Below, one piece after another: positions 42,723-55,689 of a stretch of DNA of 64,000 nucleotides. Source of the stretch: Batrachochytrium dendrobatidis JAM81 (Eukaryota; Chytridiomycota; Chytridiomycetes; Rhizophydiales); assembly GCF_000203795.2 (NCBI RefSeq), contig NW_006281100.1, forward strand, positions 39,856 through 103,855, given 5' to 3'. The translations under genes were made by a program, and so were the position numbers. A model generated the notes under the pieces. It was not told the origin of the DNA. It did not search any database and saw only the letters and a program-made list of their open reading frames with translations. How positions within the stretch are numbered: position 1 is the stretch's first letter; every line of letters begins with the position of its first letter.

Positions 42723-44057
42723 ATGGAGGACAGTGTACATACTGCCCAAAACATGGATGTCTTGGATCATACAGAACCATCACATATAGTGTCTGATATA
42801 CCATCACAAACTAAACAAACCTGTCATGTCACTTCAACTGAAACTACATTGTTGGAGTCTGCCAATGATAATATGGAGGATGTTGGTCAGTCTAGCCAAG
42901 CTGCTGCTCTTCCTTCCACCACTTCATACTCTTTTACTGCCACATCTCTGAGACAAAGGCATGTCCCACTGAGAGAATCAATTCTGCCAGGTAAATTCTA
43001 TGATCAATACAGTATACAACCAAGGGTTCGAGTTGGATGGGTCAAACATTTCATTTATAAACTTGTCTAACATGTTGAGCTCATTGTGTAGATACAAGAA
43101 ATCATGGTGTCGGTATGAACTCAAATGCATACCCTTCTCAATCAACGTCTCCAGTTCGTCCCTCAAACTCCACTGAGCCTTTATCTGAAACCAAACCAGA
43201 TCAAAATGACCAAGACGCTGATCAAGGAGGCTTATTTGAATGCAACATTTGGCAAGTTGTGATAGTGTATGGTTTGAATGACTTGCATCAATTTGCTAAT
43301 TATTCAATCCCGTTTCCATCTTGGTAACATCAAACAGCCTCGATATGGCCTCGGATCCTGTAGTTACACTATGTGGCCATTTATTCTGCTGGTCTTGGTC
43401 AGTGCCTTTGGTTTCAAAAGTGTCCTTATTGGGTTTGATGTTTACTTTGAATGCTCTTGTCTAATCCATTTGCACTTTAAATAGCCTTCACCAATGGTTA
43501 TCGTCGCGTCTTTCTGCCTCAAACACATGCCCGGTCTGTAAAGCTGGTGTCGATAGGGATAAAGTCATTCCAATATATGTGCGAGGGCGTGAACCAAAAG
43601 ATCCTCGAGTCAGCAAAGAGGTTCCCAACAGACCACCTGGCCAACGAACAGAGCCAGTGTCAAACAATCCATGGGATTTTGGAGGATTTTTTGGTCCAGG
43701 TCGTGTCAATTTTGGAAACACACAGCTTGGATTTGGCATGATGCCATTTGGAATTCAATTTGTAAGTTTTAAAAATCAATCAAGTTGAATGCCATGAACT
43801 GCAATCGCAGATGTATTGGTTAGACTAGTAGAATCCAAACTAATATTTGAACCACAATGTTTTGCAATGCACACACTGTCATGTATATTGAATAACAGAG
43901 TTTTGGTCAGGGTATAAATAACCACAACTTTCATGCTGGCCCACAAGGCGTAAATCAAGGTGGTGCATTGGATCATTCACAGCGACTTCAAGCGTTTGTA
44001 TCTCGACTGTTTCTTATGATTGCTACACTTGTTCTTATTTCTATTATTTTGTATTAA
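42723..44057 (+). CDS. RING-finger ER E3 ubiquitin ligase, RNF5/RMA1 type
   Basis: Exons 42723-42990, 43092-43251, 43338-43397, 43485-43761 and 43899-44057 give 307 residues. The N-terminal about 120 residues are Ser/Thr-rich and disordered. The C3HC4 RING reads FECNICLDMASDPVVTLCGH, LFCWSCLHQWL and then CPVCKAGVDRDKVIPIY-RG, which is diagnostic for RNF5/RNF185. A Gly/Phe-rich stretch and a single C-terminal TM segment (LFLMIATLVLISIILY) follow. Homologues sit in the ER membrane and act in ER-associated degradation. The second intron (43252-43337) starts GCAAGT: only that GC donor restores the second RING cysteine codon (TG|C). Confidence 0.9.
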
Positions 44058-44176
44058 ACTGTTTAGTTGTGAGGTTTGAAATGTCATATGGGTTGTTTTA
44101 TAGTTGAAAAATGAAATGTGTCATTAGCTTTATAGTTTGGAAAATCCAACCTGTGACTCTGTCTAGATGCACTCGT

Positions 44177-47100
44177 TTATTTTTCAGATAAAATGCCTGA
44201 TGTTGATATCTTTGGTTCCCAAAATGCAGGGCTAGTATGATTGGCTGGTGTAGCAGCCATCTCTTCAACTTCGGTCAAATCTGACATGCGCAGAGGTATT
44301 AGTCTCCGAGGAGGTTTTTGAGACTGTAGTTTTATATCCAAAACATCACTACTGCTTAATCGTGAATCTGGTCTATGAAGCAATATACCTGTGTTGACTC
44401 GATTGATATTGGGCTCTTTTGGCAGTGTAACTGAACTGCTCGCATTATTTTGAAGAGGATCAGGGTTGGATGCAGACATGTCAGGATTTAGAGAAAAAAG
44501 CTGCTCGGCTAAACTAAGACCAGTGTGCTTTTCATTACAATATAAAGCAGAAACATTGCTTTTTTTGGCTTGGTCCACAGCATGCATGTCCGAGATACCT
44601 TTCAAATCATTCAGATTTATGCTAGATTTTAAAGATTGTCTAGATTCGGTTGATATGTTTGAACAGGCTAAATCATTAAACTCTAATTTTTTTGCGCCAT
44701 CTGCTTGACTTTCAAGATTGTCTAGGGATGCAAGGTTGGATTGCAATATCGTATCTGCCCGCTGACTCTGCATCAAATCAATGGATGAATGAATGTCATG
44801 TGTCGAAATTAAATGTCTAGTAATTGAAGTTTTAAAATCCTTTGATGCTGAGCAGGAATTATGCAAAGATTGCAGAGTGGAATCCGTAGGTTTAAAAACG
44901 GGTGCGTTGAAGTGAGGAGAAATGTATCCATCATCACTGTAGTTACTTGTACCGTTTTCTGTACTTTTAGTATCCAGCTCATCCAAATCAGACTCGTGAA
45001 TGCTTTCAAAGTCTGTTTTCCAAGTGCTGAGAGGTATAACCTTGTCTTTCATGGCAGGAGTTTGAATGATGGACGAGCGTCGCGACTGTCGAATGATGGA
45101 CTGACTAATATGCTCTAGCTCGCGTGTTTCTTCCGTATCAGGCTTCAATCTCCATGCATTCTTACTTTCTACAGGTATTTGTGAAGCACCATGAATACTA
45201 GAAAAACTCGATGCAAAACTCGAATTCATCTCACTGGTATCCGAATTGGACGAGTTGAGATGTGACTCAAAGTTTTGATCGCATTTTGCTTTGTTTAAAG
45301 TTTCAGTCGTATTGTTTAAAGCCATACTGGGCATTCTGTCTTGACTTTGCACAGCAACATCCACTGAAATAAAGTGTAATGTTGAATACAATAGTTTAGA
45401 TACATTTTGTATATTAGTGCAAAATCATTGTTTAAACCTCTTGCATCATTTGAAAATAGTGTCGAGACTGGATGACTTACCAAGTGGACAAATGTTTTTT
45501 GCAGATAATGGAATATCCTCATTTTTTTGTGGTTTATCAAAACTGGCTTGCTCCATCAATTCCGATTGAGCCACTTTATCAAGAAGTCGAGCCGATTGAT
45601 TCTTGTAACGCACCACTAGACTTGCCATTTGAAGTAAAGAATCGGTACGATTCTGAGCTGAAGACTACATACATAGGTTGAGTTGGATATAAACCATATT
45701 GAGGTAGCATCAAATACCTACTTTGTCTCTATGGGTGTCTTGAACTCGTTCACTCCAAAATTTATTTGCTGCGTCAGATGTAGCTATTTGCATGCGTAGC
45801 GCATTGAGTGGAGGGATCGATTTTGCTGTGTTAAAGTTGGACATCAACTAGTTTAAAGTGTTAGTAACCTAATTGGGCTATAAGACGTGCATAAAGATTG
45901 CATCACTTTTGACTAGGACAAAGTAGAAATGGCATGTGTTTTACCCGTCCACGAGCGAATTGATTTTTGGATTTTATGGGCTGAGGCTCATCATTATGTA
46001 TAGATGAGTGCTGTTTTAGTGGTGATGTTGTATGACTTTCTTTCCAAACAGATTTGTTATCTTTGACAAATGCAGATGCTTTAGAATGCATTTTACCAGA
46101 CACAAAATCTTCATCTATACAATCAAAGATTTGACCATGTTTTTCTTTGGATACTTTTTGATACCAACGAGCTAATTTCCATTCTTGTGGTATTGGATTG
46201 TATCCCACCGAGTTGGATGTATTATGCTGACGAGTCTATAAAGCATAATCAAAACGCCAGTCGTTCAACAACATTAGCACACCATCTCCCAAATACATGG
46301 ATGTAAAATCACCTTTGCAATTGGAGTATGCGCATTGACTGTTAAATCGGTGCGATGATGTAGCAAATCGAGTCGTTTTCGAGACTCGAGAGCATGAGCA
46401 GAAACCTCGTTCCATTTTTGTTCACGATACAATTTTCTTTTTCTTTCCAGTAATTCGAGCACCTGTTCCGCTCGCTATATTGGTGATTTTAAACCATGAG
46501 TGGATCAAATTTGAACGCATTGAATTGTTTTTTTCCAAATATGCAAGGTGTATTGCCTACTTGAAACAATAACGCTCAAAAACTTACTTGCATTCGTGCA
46601 TCTTCATGTATGGCTCGAGTGATCATCGATCCAGGAGCTCGAACTCCATGTTTTAAATTAGAATCGATTTTGGCTTTTACCAAATTAATTCTATCAGCAT
46701 CAATTTGGTTCAGATAGCATTTAGTTTTGCTAGATTGACTCGAGATTAATAAAACTATTACTTGTACCTTTTTTTGAAATTTTTCTGCAGTATATTTATG
46801 GGTGGATCGATCTGAGGGTTGAAATGACCATTATGTTGTTTGATGGTGGACTGAGACGGCAGCTCAATAACAGGCTTGATTTCAGTAGCATCCTGCTCAT
46901 TGTTTGGATGATCTCCAGTATAATGAGTCTACATATTCATGACAAGTTAGTTGTATTGAAAAAATAGGTACATGACTCGAAATCATCACAAGCTATTTGA
47001 ATGATTCACTTGCTGTATATGTCGATTCATCTATTTGTTTTTGTAGTGAATCTGGTACTACTTTGGGTGTTTTGTACTCGGCCAATTGGTTGATATGCGT

Positions 47101-47445
47101 CAGAGTATTTTCGTCAAATACAGGCTCGTGAGCAAAAAGTGCGAATCCATCTCGTGGCAAATCAATATATGCTTTTAGAGCAGTTCCAGCAGAAAGTGAT
47201 GATGCCATGGCATAGCTTCTTGCTTTGAGTGCTAGCGAGACTAATACAGCTCTATCAGTCAGTTGTGACTGTCGAGGCGTGATTGGTATCCAAGGCGCGA
47301 ACACTGAAGGAATGTCAGGTTCTGTTATGGCTTGATTAGAGTGGGTACATACTAAACCATCTGAACCGACTGTAGAATTTTTAGACATTTCTATCAAACA
47401 TCCTGCATTAAGATTGGTATTTTCGCTTTGTCGCTTCCTCGTCAT
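44177..47445 (-). CDS. Multi-exon coiled-coil protein, family not recognised
   Basis: Starts with the ATG at 47445 (MTRKRQSENTNLN) and ends in a long last exon 44177-45363. Intermediate coding blocks lie at about 46770-46930, 46590-46715, 46312-46480, 45945-46235, 45720-45845 and 45480-45675; only the first and last exons are firmly bounded. Recognisable text includes PSVFAPWIPITPRQSQLTDRA, RAPGSMITRAIHEDARMQ, LLERKRKLYREQKWNEVSAHALESRKRLD, IPQEWKLARWYQKVSKEKHG and PPLNALRMQIATSDAANKFW. The last about 395 residues are Ser/Asn/Asp-rich and disordered. There is no signal peptide or TM segment. The alternation of conserved helices and disorder would fit a cytoskeletal or basal-body protein, but I cannot name one. 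Confidence 0.6.
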
Positions 47446-47549
47446 TATCTGCCTGTTTGCTAAAATACTAGAATACTGGAGGGAAATTTGCAGTTATTGA
47501 CAAAATAACACGCAAGTGCCAAGCCTATTAACAGGTGTACTTTAAAAAA

Positions 47550-47658
47550 AGCAGTCAATCTGTAATAGGAAAACAAGAAATACTCGATCATCGCTTATTC
47601 CAAGACAATCATTGCAAGATAAATACAAGTGTTTCATTTTACGTGAATACGACTGTAA
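47550..47658 (-). mobile_element. MITE-like fragment, copy 3
   Basis: About 110 bp matching one end of the elements at 18434-18886 and 57931-58385, including the terminal word (CATTTTACGTGAATACGACTG). The match breaks off beyond AAAGCAGTCAATCTG. It lies just downstream of the Coa1 stop and may supply 3' untranslated sequence. Confidence 0.75.
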
Positions 47659-47698
47659 AATCGTTTTTGAATAACATTTTCCAGAGAAATGATATAGT

Positions 47699-48103
47699 TT
47701 AAAGCTGAATGGTTTCTCCATTGCAATCCAGCTCAAAGATAACACTGTTCCAGCAGCCACTTGCTGGAATATGATGTCCCTTGAAGCGTACATTCCCCAC
47801 TGCTTGACTTCCTTGCAAGGTAAATGAATAGTCGGCAACTCCTCTAATCACATTGAAAGTTCCTTGAACTGGTTTATGAAGTTCTTGATCATAGAATATG
47901 TCGTCTCCAAGAAGAGCCAGGGCTCTTGGATCATGTCGGAGATGGAACATGACACCTTTGAAGATGCTGTTGTGAGACTTGTTTGAGTTGGTAGCATTGA
48001 TGATAGTGTATGCCCAAAAACTCAATCCAGCAGCACCGAGTCCAACGTAGACAGCCGGCCTGTTTATCACTCGAACAATAAAGCCAGGCGTGCGGAATGC
48101 CAT
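47699..48103 (-). CDS. COA1: Coa1-like cytochrome c oxidase assembly factor
   Basis: A single exon of 134 residues with a basic N-terminus, one TM segment (AVYVGLGAAGLSFWAYTI) and the Coa1 domain: ALALLGDDIFYDQ, GTFNVIRGVADYSFTLQG, GNVRFKGHH, and a conserved Trp near the end. Yeast Coa1 is an inner-membrane protein that holds newly made Cox1 during complex IV assembly. The size matches the family. The gene is divergent from the DRS1 gene, with 205 bp between the start codons. Confidence 0.82.
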   Translation of the reverse strand: MAFRTPGFIVRVINRPAVYVGLGAAGLSFWAYTIINATNSNKSHNSIFKGVMFHLRHDPRALALLGDDIFYDQELHKPVQGTFNVIRGVADYSFTLQGSQAVGNVRFKGHHIPASGCWNSVIFELDCNGETIQL

Positions 48104-48308
48104 CGAGTCAGTCTTGGCGATGCTGATCGCAACACTCGGCTGCTGTAATGCAATGAATTGATCATCCCGTGTTCCTGAGGGTGTGGTTCATGTCTTGTAT
48201 AAATTCACGTTTTTTTCTTTCTTTTCTTTCAAACTTCATTTTGGTTTCTTCTAAATTCCATTGTTTTCCTAGATTCCTGCCCAAGTTGTTGGGCTTTGTA
48301 TTCCGATC

Positions 48309-50884
48309 ATGGTTTTTGATCCCCTCTCTCTACGCACCATTGATGACATACCAAATGACTCTGCTTTGATTTCTGATCATTCAGCCCACACTCAATCTTT
48401 TGGTGCTATAGACCCAGACTCTTCAGACGATGAGGACATTGTCAAAAAGGGAAAGAAAAGTCGAGCACTTGATCCATCCTTTACATTTTCCTCTGAAATT
48501 TCACTTCCTATTGCTTCCTCAAAAAACTGGGATTTTGGATTGTCTCGTCAGGCACTTTCTGCCAAAGCGCTTTTGCGTGCACAGGGAAAGACTTCGATTG
48601 ACGAAAAAATTCTCAAAAGTCTCGGTACAATCGATCAAGATCTTGCTACCGATGTTCTTGCCCTGAAAAATATAGACGGTGTGGCAGACGATGAAGTACC
48701 TGATAACGTTTCTGGTGAATCAGATGAAGAAAAAACCTCGGACAATGACGAGGCTTTGGTGAACCCGTATTTTGACATCAACGAGCCAGAGGACATTGTG
48801 AAGGATAAAAGCAAAGCCGAATTTTTCGATCTAGAGTCGGACAAGCCAGAGCATCGTGAGATTACCGAATCTTTTCAGTCTTTGCAACTATCCAGACCTG
48901 TTCTTAAAAGTATTGCTGCGTTGGGTTATGTTCGTCCTACTGATATTCAGGCTCGTGCTATTCCACTAGCACTGCAAGGCAGAGACATTTGTGGTTCTGC
49001 TGTAACGGGATCTGGAAAAACTGCTGCGTTCATTATCCCAATTGTAGAGCGTTTACTGTTTCGTCCAAAAAATGATGCTACTACTCGAGTGCTTATTCTG
49101 GTGCCTACTCGTGAATTGGGTGTACAGTGCCAGTCTGTTGCAATTAGTATTTCAAAGTTTACAGATATATCTACTTGTCTTTGTGTTGGTACGTATGCAA
49201 CTTTCAACTGAAACGTGTTTATAGACTCTTGCTAACAATTGCTTTTGTCGTGTTCAGGTGGTTTGCCAACCAAAACTCAAGAAGCAGAGTTGAGATTGAG
49301 ACCCGATATTATTATTGCTACTCCTGGTCGACTTATTGATCACATTCATAATTCACCGTCTTTCTTTCTTGATGCGATTGATATTTTGGTGATTGACGAG
49401 GCTGATCGTATTCTTGACGATGGATTTGACGCTGAGCTCAATGAGATCATTAAACATACTCCTAGAACTAGACAAACTATGCTTTTTTCTGCTACCATGA
49501 CTGACAATGTGGATGATTTAATTAAACTGTCCTTGAATCGTCCTGTGCGTTTGTTTGTGGATCAAAATACTAAACTGACCAACAGACTTGTTCAGGAATT
49601 TATTCGTGTGCGAGGCCATAAAGAGACTAGTCGTCCTGCCATTTTAGCAGCTCTCTGTTCTCGTACCTACACATCCGAGACTATTGTTTTTTTCCGTAGT
49701 AAGGCTGCTGCCCATCACATGAAGATTATATTTGGATTTCTGGGGCTAAAGGCTGCAGAGCTTCATGGTAATCTGACGCAGCTTCAACGACTAGAGGCTC
49801 TTGAGCTGTTTCGTGAAAAAAAGGTTGGATTTCTGCTGGCTACGGATCTAGCTTCTCGTGGTCTTGATATCTCTGGAGTGAAAACTGTAATCAACTATGA
49901 TATGCCCAAAAGCTATTCCATCTATGTTCATCGCGTTGGTCGTACTGCTCGTGGAGATTTGGCAGGACGTGCCGTGAGTCTTGTTGGTGAAGCTGATCGT
50001 GCGCTGCTAAAAATGGCTATTAAAAACACACGAGATGCTGTCAAAAATCGTATTGTTCCTGCCAATGTCGTTGAAAAGTATGAAGGCATTTTGGCAAAGC
50101 TAAAGGATTCCATCAAGGAAATTTATATCGAAGAAAAGGAAGAAAAGGAGCTTTCAAGCGCTGAACTGCAGATTACTCGTGCCCAAAATATTCTTGGTCA
50201 TCAAGATGAGATCATGTCACGTCCTGCCCGAACGTGGTTTCAGTCTGAGAAAGAGCGTACTGATTCCAAAGGTATGTTGTGGGTCGATATGCTTTGGGTT
50301 GTGCATCTTTAATTGACTGTTGCTCATTACATTCTTGAATCTTAGATCTTGACATGGAATCTGCTCAACCTGAACCACTTCCAAACACGGTAAAACGGCG
50401 GTTTCCAAATACTGACTCTAAAAAGGTGATTATTGAATTGTTTTTAATGTGTAATAAGTGGGATACTGGCGATGATGAACACCTATCAGACCTGTTCCGA
50501 ACAGTATATGTTGGACAAAAAGATATTGCCTAAACACGTGAGCCATTCTGTATCCCTCTTATTACCATCGAATCTTGCAATTTGTCAAATATACTACGAT
50601 TTTTATTGACATTGTGTTTTGCCACGTTTTAGTCTGAGCATGGCCCAATGGATGGTCTTTCTAGAAAGAAAAGACGTATGAAAGAGGCCCGCGAGGAGGA
50701 TAAGCAAGTCATTTCGGCTCAGCGCAAGTCTGTAAAGGCTGTCAAGGCCGCTGCACGTCCCAAAAAGATCTCACATGTACGCGATTCTACCCAACACACC
50801 ACGAAACAAACTGGAAAAGGTTCTTCGTTTGCAAAAGAAATCTATGGTGGTTCAAAAAAGGGTTCTTTAAAGCGCAACAAGTAG
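48309..50884 (+). CDS. DRS1: DEAD-box RNA helicase Drs1/DDX27 (60S ribosome biogenesis)
   Basis: Exons 48309-49188, 49258-50271, 50346-50425 and 50633-50884 give 741 residues, close to yeast Drs1 (752). The acidic N-terminus is followed by the Q motif (F.SLQLSRPVLKSIAALGYVRPTDIQ). Helicase motifs are all intact: I AVTGSGKT, Ia PTRELG, Ib TPGRL, II DEAD, III SAT, V ATDLASRGLD and VI HRVGRTAR. The C-terminal extension is Lys/Arg-rich (SRKKRRMKEAREED, KKGSLKRNK), as expected of a nucleolar protein. Drs1/DDX27 acts in 27S pre-rRNA processing. Confidence 0.94.
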
Positions 50885-51048
50885 TTTATTTATTTTCACA
50901 TGTCTGCTCACCCAGTATTAATGTCTGGGTTTCAAGTGCTGCCAAACTACTCGCGCAAGTGGACTACATCAAGAACACTCGTCAATATTTATACTCTACA
51001 TATATACTTATAATCAAATACATGTTTTTTCATCCTGCATTTTTCCAC

Positions 51049-54000
51049 TCAACTGTCTCTTAGAATATCTTTTTTAGTAATGATGCCAAGCAGCTGTCCA
51101 TTTCTGGTTACTAGTACATATCGAAGACCCATTTTTTTGAAAAGCTCTACCAGCATATCGATTGGGAATTTCGGGTGTATCTTTACGCTAAAAGTATCGG
51201 CATTGATCATCAGTCAATGTTACTCGAAAATAATCGATTCAGACAAAACTCACGGTGTGTAATCAACCCATTGGCGAAAGTCGATGGCAGGCAGAGAATC
51301 GTCCAACGCCAACATATCCGTAAAAATACCTAGACTATTACCGACTACATCGCTCTCCGCCTTGGCTTTTTCTATTTGCACCAAAATCGATATCAATACA
51401 TCACACTGGAAAAAGTCCAACAATGACTTTCTAGCCATCTCGATTTCATTGCGATGCCTAAATCAACTACAGTGATAATATAAACAAGCTTACCTATTGC
51501 AAATTGGAGTTCTGCGCGTCCAATGTATCCAATAGTGAGTGAACCTTGTGGTTTAACAACAGGGAATCCTTTAACTTTGGTAGAAGCCAGTAGCTCTTCT
51601 GTAATACATGCATCGTGAAACACAGGTAAGGACGTTGAAGGGTAAATACATTATTTTTAAACAACTATTACAGCGTACCAAGACTGCCCATAGTGTGTCC
51701 AGTTGCAGATATCGTCTCAATATCTTCCAGTCTTGTCATCAGATTTGCCGCCGACGTCGTGTGTGTGTACTCTTCATTGGGATTAAGAAAAGGGTATCCA
51801 TTGAGAGTAATAAGACACTCATAAATGCCATGCTTTCCATATATATCACTAACCCATTTAGCAACAAGCGCAGTGATCATAATAGGCAAGACTACAATAT
51901 GCGTCAAAATAAAGTGAACTCTTCCTAGTTAGCAGAGTCAATATAAAGTGGATGCTGCAAATGGTCATACCATAAGAAAGGGCTCCAGTAAGCTCAAACA
52001 TGATCACTGTCAATGATACAGACATTCTAGTGACTCCAGCAAGACTGGCTGCCGCGCCTACCACTAATAAAAAGTTATTTCAAATATTAGCACATGTATG
52101 TTCGATACACAAATCGGCTGCTGGAAGCTCATTAGAACGGCTTGGTTGAACAAAATTGGCAACTTACTTGCATAAGTTCCAGGTGTCACACATTCAGCAC
52201 CAGCACTAGCCCGCTTACAAGATGTAAATATCCACAAATCCGGCATGATCCTAACAGCAAGAGAGCCAGATACATAACTCGATCAGCTCAACACGTAATC
52301 TAAATCCAATCTCTTATTTTTAAAAAAAAGCAATATACCTTTGCCATGATTGAACCGCAATTCCCAAGGCTCGTCCAACATATGCCCCAATTGCCATGGA
52401 TGGAAGACTAATGGTAATACGTATACCATCCAAATGTTAAAACAGTCATGATTGCTTTCAAGATACACAACCCTGAACATCAAACAATCTTACAAGATAC
52501 CAGCAGGAATTCTCATTCCAAAAGTGATTACAGTCAATAGAATTTTTAACAGTGCTGCAAGCAATAGTAATGGTATGATTGTGCCAATTTGAGATGCATT
52601 GCAAAGTCCGTAAGAATCAGTTTCAACTTCAGAGCACTCGCGAAATAGATTCGAAACAAGTTCGGCAGAATTCTCTCTAAATATACATTGGTTTTATTCA
52701 GTCAGAAAATACTCAAATCACTGTAGAAATACTGTTTGGATCGTAAATACTTACCGCAAAAATGTAAATGGAAATGATAGAAGCGACGTAAATAATGCAA
52801 CAACTGCTACTTCTGGAATTGCCCATTCTTTAAGCCAGCCTGTTTTGCGAAATGAATTATACATGATGTTCTAAAGTAATGATGCAATTAATATGATACA
52901 TGGTGTTGAGCAGAAACACAACATGATGTATAGGCTATTTTACGGCTTAATAAATCTACCAAACGCTTACCAATCGAATGAAAAATGCACCATAGAATCC
53001 CTAAAATCGAGTCATTTGGTCCATTGTTAAACTTTTAAAATAAACTTGATGCTAATCAACAATGTCACATACCCCAAGAATTCCAAGAAGTATAAAAAAC
53101 GGCAGTTCAAAAAAATGCCAGTCTCGATTGTACGTCACTTGGAATAAAACCAACTTCCCTGTCCTAAATGGATTAACGAGTTGAAGTGAAATGGCAGCAA
53201 TCATTGCCATAAAAAACGATCGCCACATTGTTTTATATGGGAAATAGTAGGACACTTCCTGCAAGTGTCAAAACATTTAGTAAGCAAGCCAATAAAAAGA
53301 ACCAACCAGTATAAAAGGTATCTTTATATACCTCGAGTGAAAACAAAACTCCTCCTATTGGTGCTCCAAAAGCAACCGACACACCTGCTGCACATGCCGC
53401 GCTCTATCCAACACATGGTTACAATGTTCAATACAGCAATTTAGCATGGATCATGTTTGAAATTAAGCCGAGTAAATACCAATAGTCCACGCCTCTTGGC
53501 CTCGTTGTGCCGATATTTTTTTACAAAACTAGATAAAATATTTCCAACGCAGCAGGCAACATGCACCAAAGGACCTTCTTTTCCTACAGACAGTCCCGAC
53601 GCAACCGAAAGTACTAGCCCAAGGCATTTGACTACAAGCGTCCAGACCCCCAAAAAATTTCTAATCACAAATCCTCCAAGAATTGTCTTGACCTCTGGGA
53701 TACCCGATCCTGCAGCATATCTAAAAATATTTTAATGCATATTATTAAAACGTCACTATATTGCTAATGAAACACAAATCTCTTTGAATCAAACACATAC
53801 GGAGCATATTGCTTTACGAGAATAGCACTGGTAACAGCAAATATAATTGCCGTAATTATATAGCAGAGATATTCGACACCCCATGGCCAATACTCTCCAG
53901 ATGGTATACTCCATTGTACCCACTCGATACATTTTCCAGGTCCTTGAAAATGTACAGCAAAAAGCATAAGATACGTGTTAATATTAGGAACAGATGAAAT

Positions 54001-55480
54001 TGCACGAGTGTCTAGTTTACGTCAGTTGAATGATTGGCCATCTGGACCTATATCCAAAAGCATGATATACAATACCTGGAGTAAGCCAGCAGCAAAATCG
54101 CTTATTCAGGTAAAATCCAGCAGAGCAGTATCCATTGCGAATATCGCTTAGCCATTGCTCAGATATATCAATAAATCCAGCAAGCCAGCCTGTTATCGCA
54201 CCTATAAAATGTATTCAAGAAATCGTACCATATAGTATACACATTGAACTGGTTACTATGATATTGGATATCACACGCATCAATAATCTAATACAACTAT
54301 ATATACCAATAGTTAAAATCAAAACCCAGGTTTGGCCAGCGTCCCAAAAGCGTACAATAATGCCCCAAATACCAGCAAGCTTATGCAGATTGCTGATTCG
54401 AGATCGTTCTGTATAATTCAAATCAACCATTAGTTTAAACCAAAAACGGTACTGTTAAACACGCATACCTTTTGTAGAGTCATGTATCCAATCTAAAAAG
54501 CATCACAATAATGGCATGATGAGCTTGATTACCATTTAAACCAAAATAGTCTATGCAGAATCCAATAAAGAATATTACCAATTGTCGTGAAATTCCCATA
54601 AACAACTCGAAGTCCTGCTCCAACAGAAGTTTGTGTTTTAAATTCCTTTCAAATTAAACACAATTCCAAAACAGATTTTAGCAATCCTTAAAAGTATGCA
54701 ATCATGCATGACTAATATAATGTCGATTCAACATACTGGCGTTGGTTTTAATGGCTGTCCAATTGATGTGGATAACGAGCTTTTAGACTGACGATGAAAA
54801 CGACCATTTTTAAAATCGTTGGTAAATCGTTCAACAGGAGTATATTCCATTCTAGTGCGATTTCGGGATGCTGCCTCGTTGGGAACAGATCTACACTCGA
54901 CATTGATGATTGAATGCATTGAGCATGTGCATCATATTTCAGCAAATATTCCAGAGTCAATCAGCAGAATACCAACAAGAACAGTTACAACAACTGTTCA
55001 AACATCCTGTCCTTGATCCAAGCATATAAATTAAAACTCACAAAACCGAACCTGACCCTAGATTGGGCCATGAAGAAGCTCCTGCATCCATTCCAGTAAC
55101 TGGTTGTTGTAACAGCTTTGATTTTGAGTTGCTACCTGAACTATAATCGAACATATCAACTGCTCCAGAATTTGAATACATTCCATCAACTGCTCCAAAA
55201 CTTGAATGCATTCCATCAATTGCTTGATCAGCTTGAGATGAGCCAGCAATATGACTAGAATTGTCATTCTGAGCAACAGATATCAACTCATCATTGGCAC
55301 AGTGCATGTCTTGGTCTGACATTTCCTGTATAACCCAATGCAGTCGAGTTGCTTGTCAAATATGTACTTGTTGGCAAGAAATAAAACCTTGTTTTCAATT
55401 CTTGATTCCAAACAGGAAATAGTCGGCGTATCGACTACTGTTGTATAGTCAATGCATTGATATTCTATTCCTGTTGCCAT
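51049..55480 (-). CDS. GEF1: ClC-family chloride/proton antiporter (Gef1/ClC-3 type)
   Basis: A many-exon gene. Firm points: first exon 55388-55480 ([14 protein letters not shown]), second exon starting at 55325, and the stop at 51049. The Asp/Ser-rich N-terminus is followed by [19 protein letters not shown], typical of this subfamily. Pore signatures are [13 protein letters not shown] near 53700, GKEGPLVH near 53580 (with the gating Glu) and [15 protein letters not shown] near 53350-53390. Later come [23 protein letters not shown] and two C-terminal CBS domains ending [16 protein letters not shown]. Gef1-type transporters acidify Golgi and endosomal compartments and support copper loading of secreted enzymes. 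It converges on DRS1 with a 164-bp gap. Middle exon borders are not resolved here. Confidence 0.9.
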
Positions 55481-55689
55481 ACATCACATTTACAAATCAA
55501 ATCTAGAATATATATTCAAATCAACGAGTCTATAAGTTCAAACAAGTACAAAAATTCATAGATGGAAGCTACAAATATGCTTCAATAGCTTTTATCTTTC
55601 AACTTTCCCAATAGTCTGACTTGTATTTGACATTGAATAGATCGACTTTTCTCGCGTCTAATCTTGCCCAAATCAAAATACTTTTGAAT

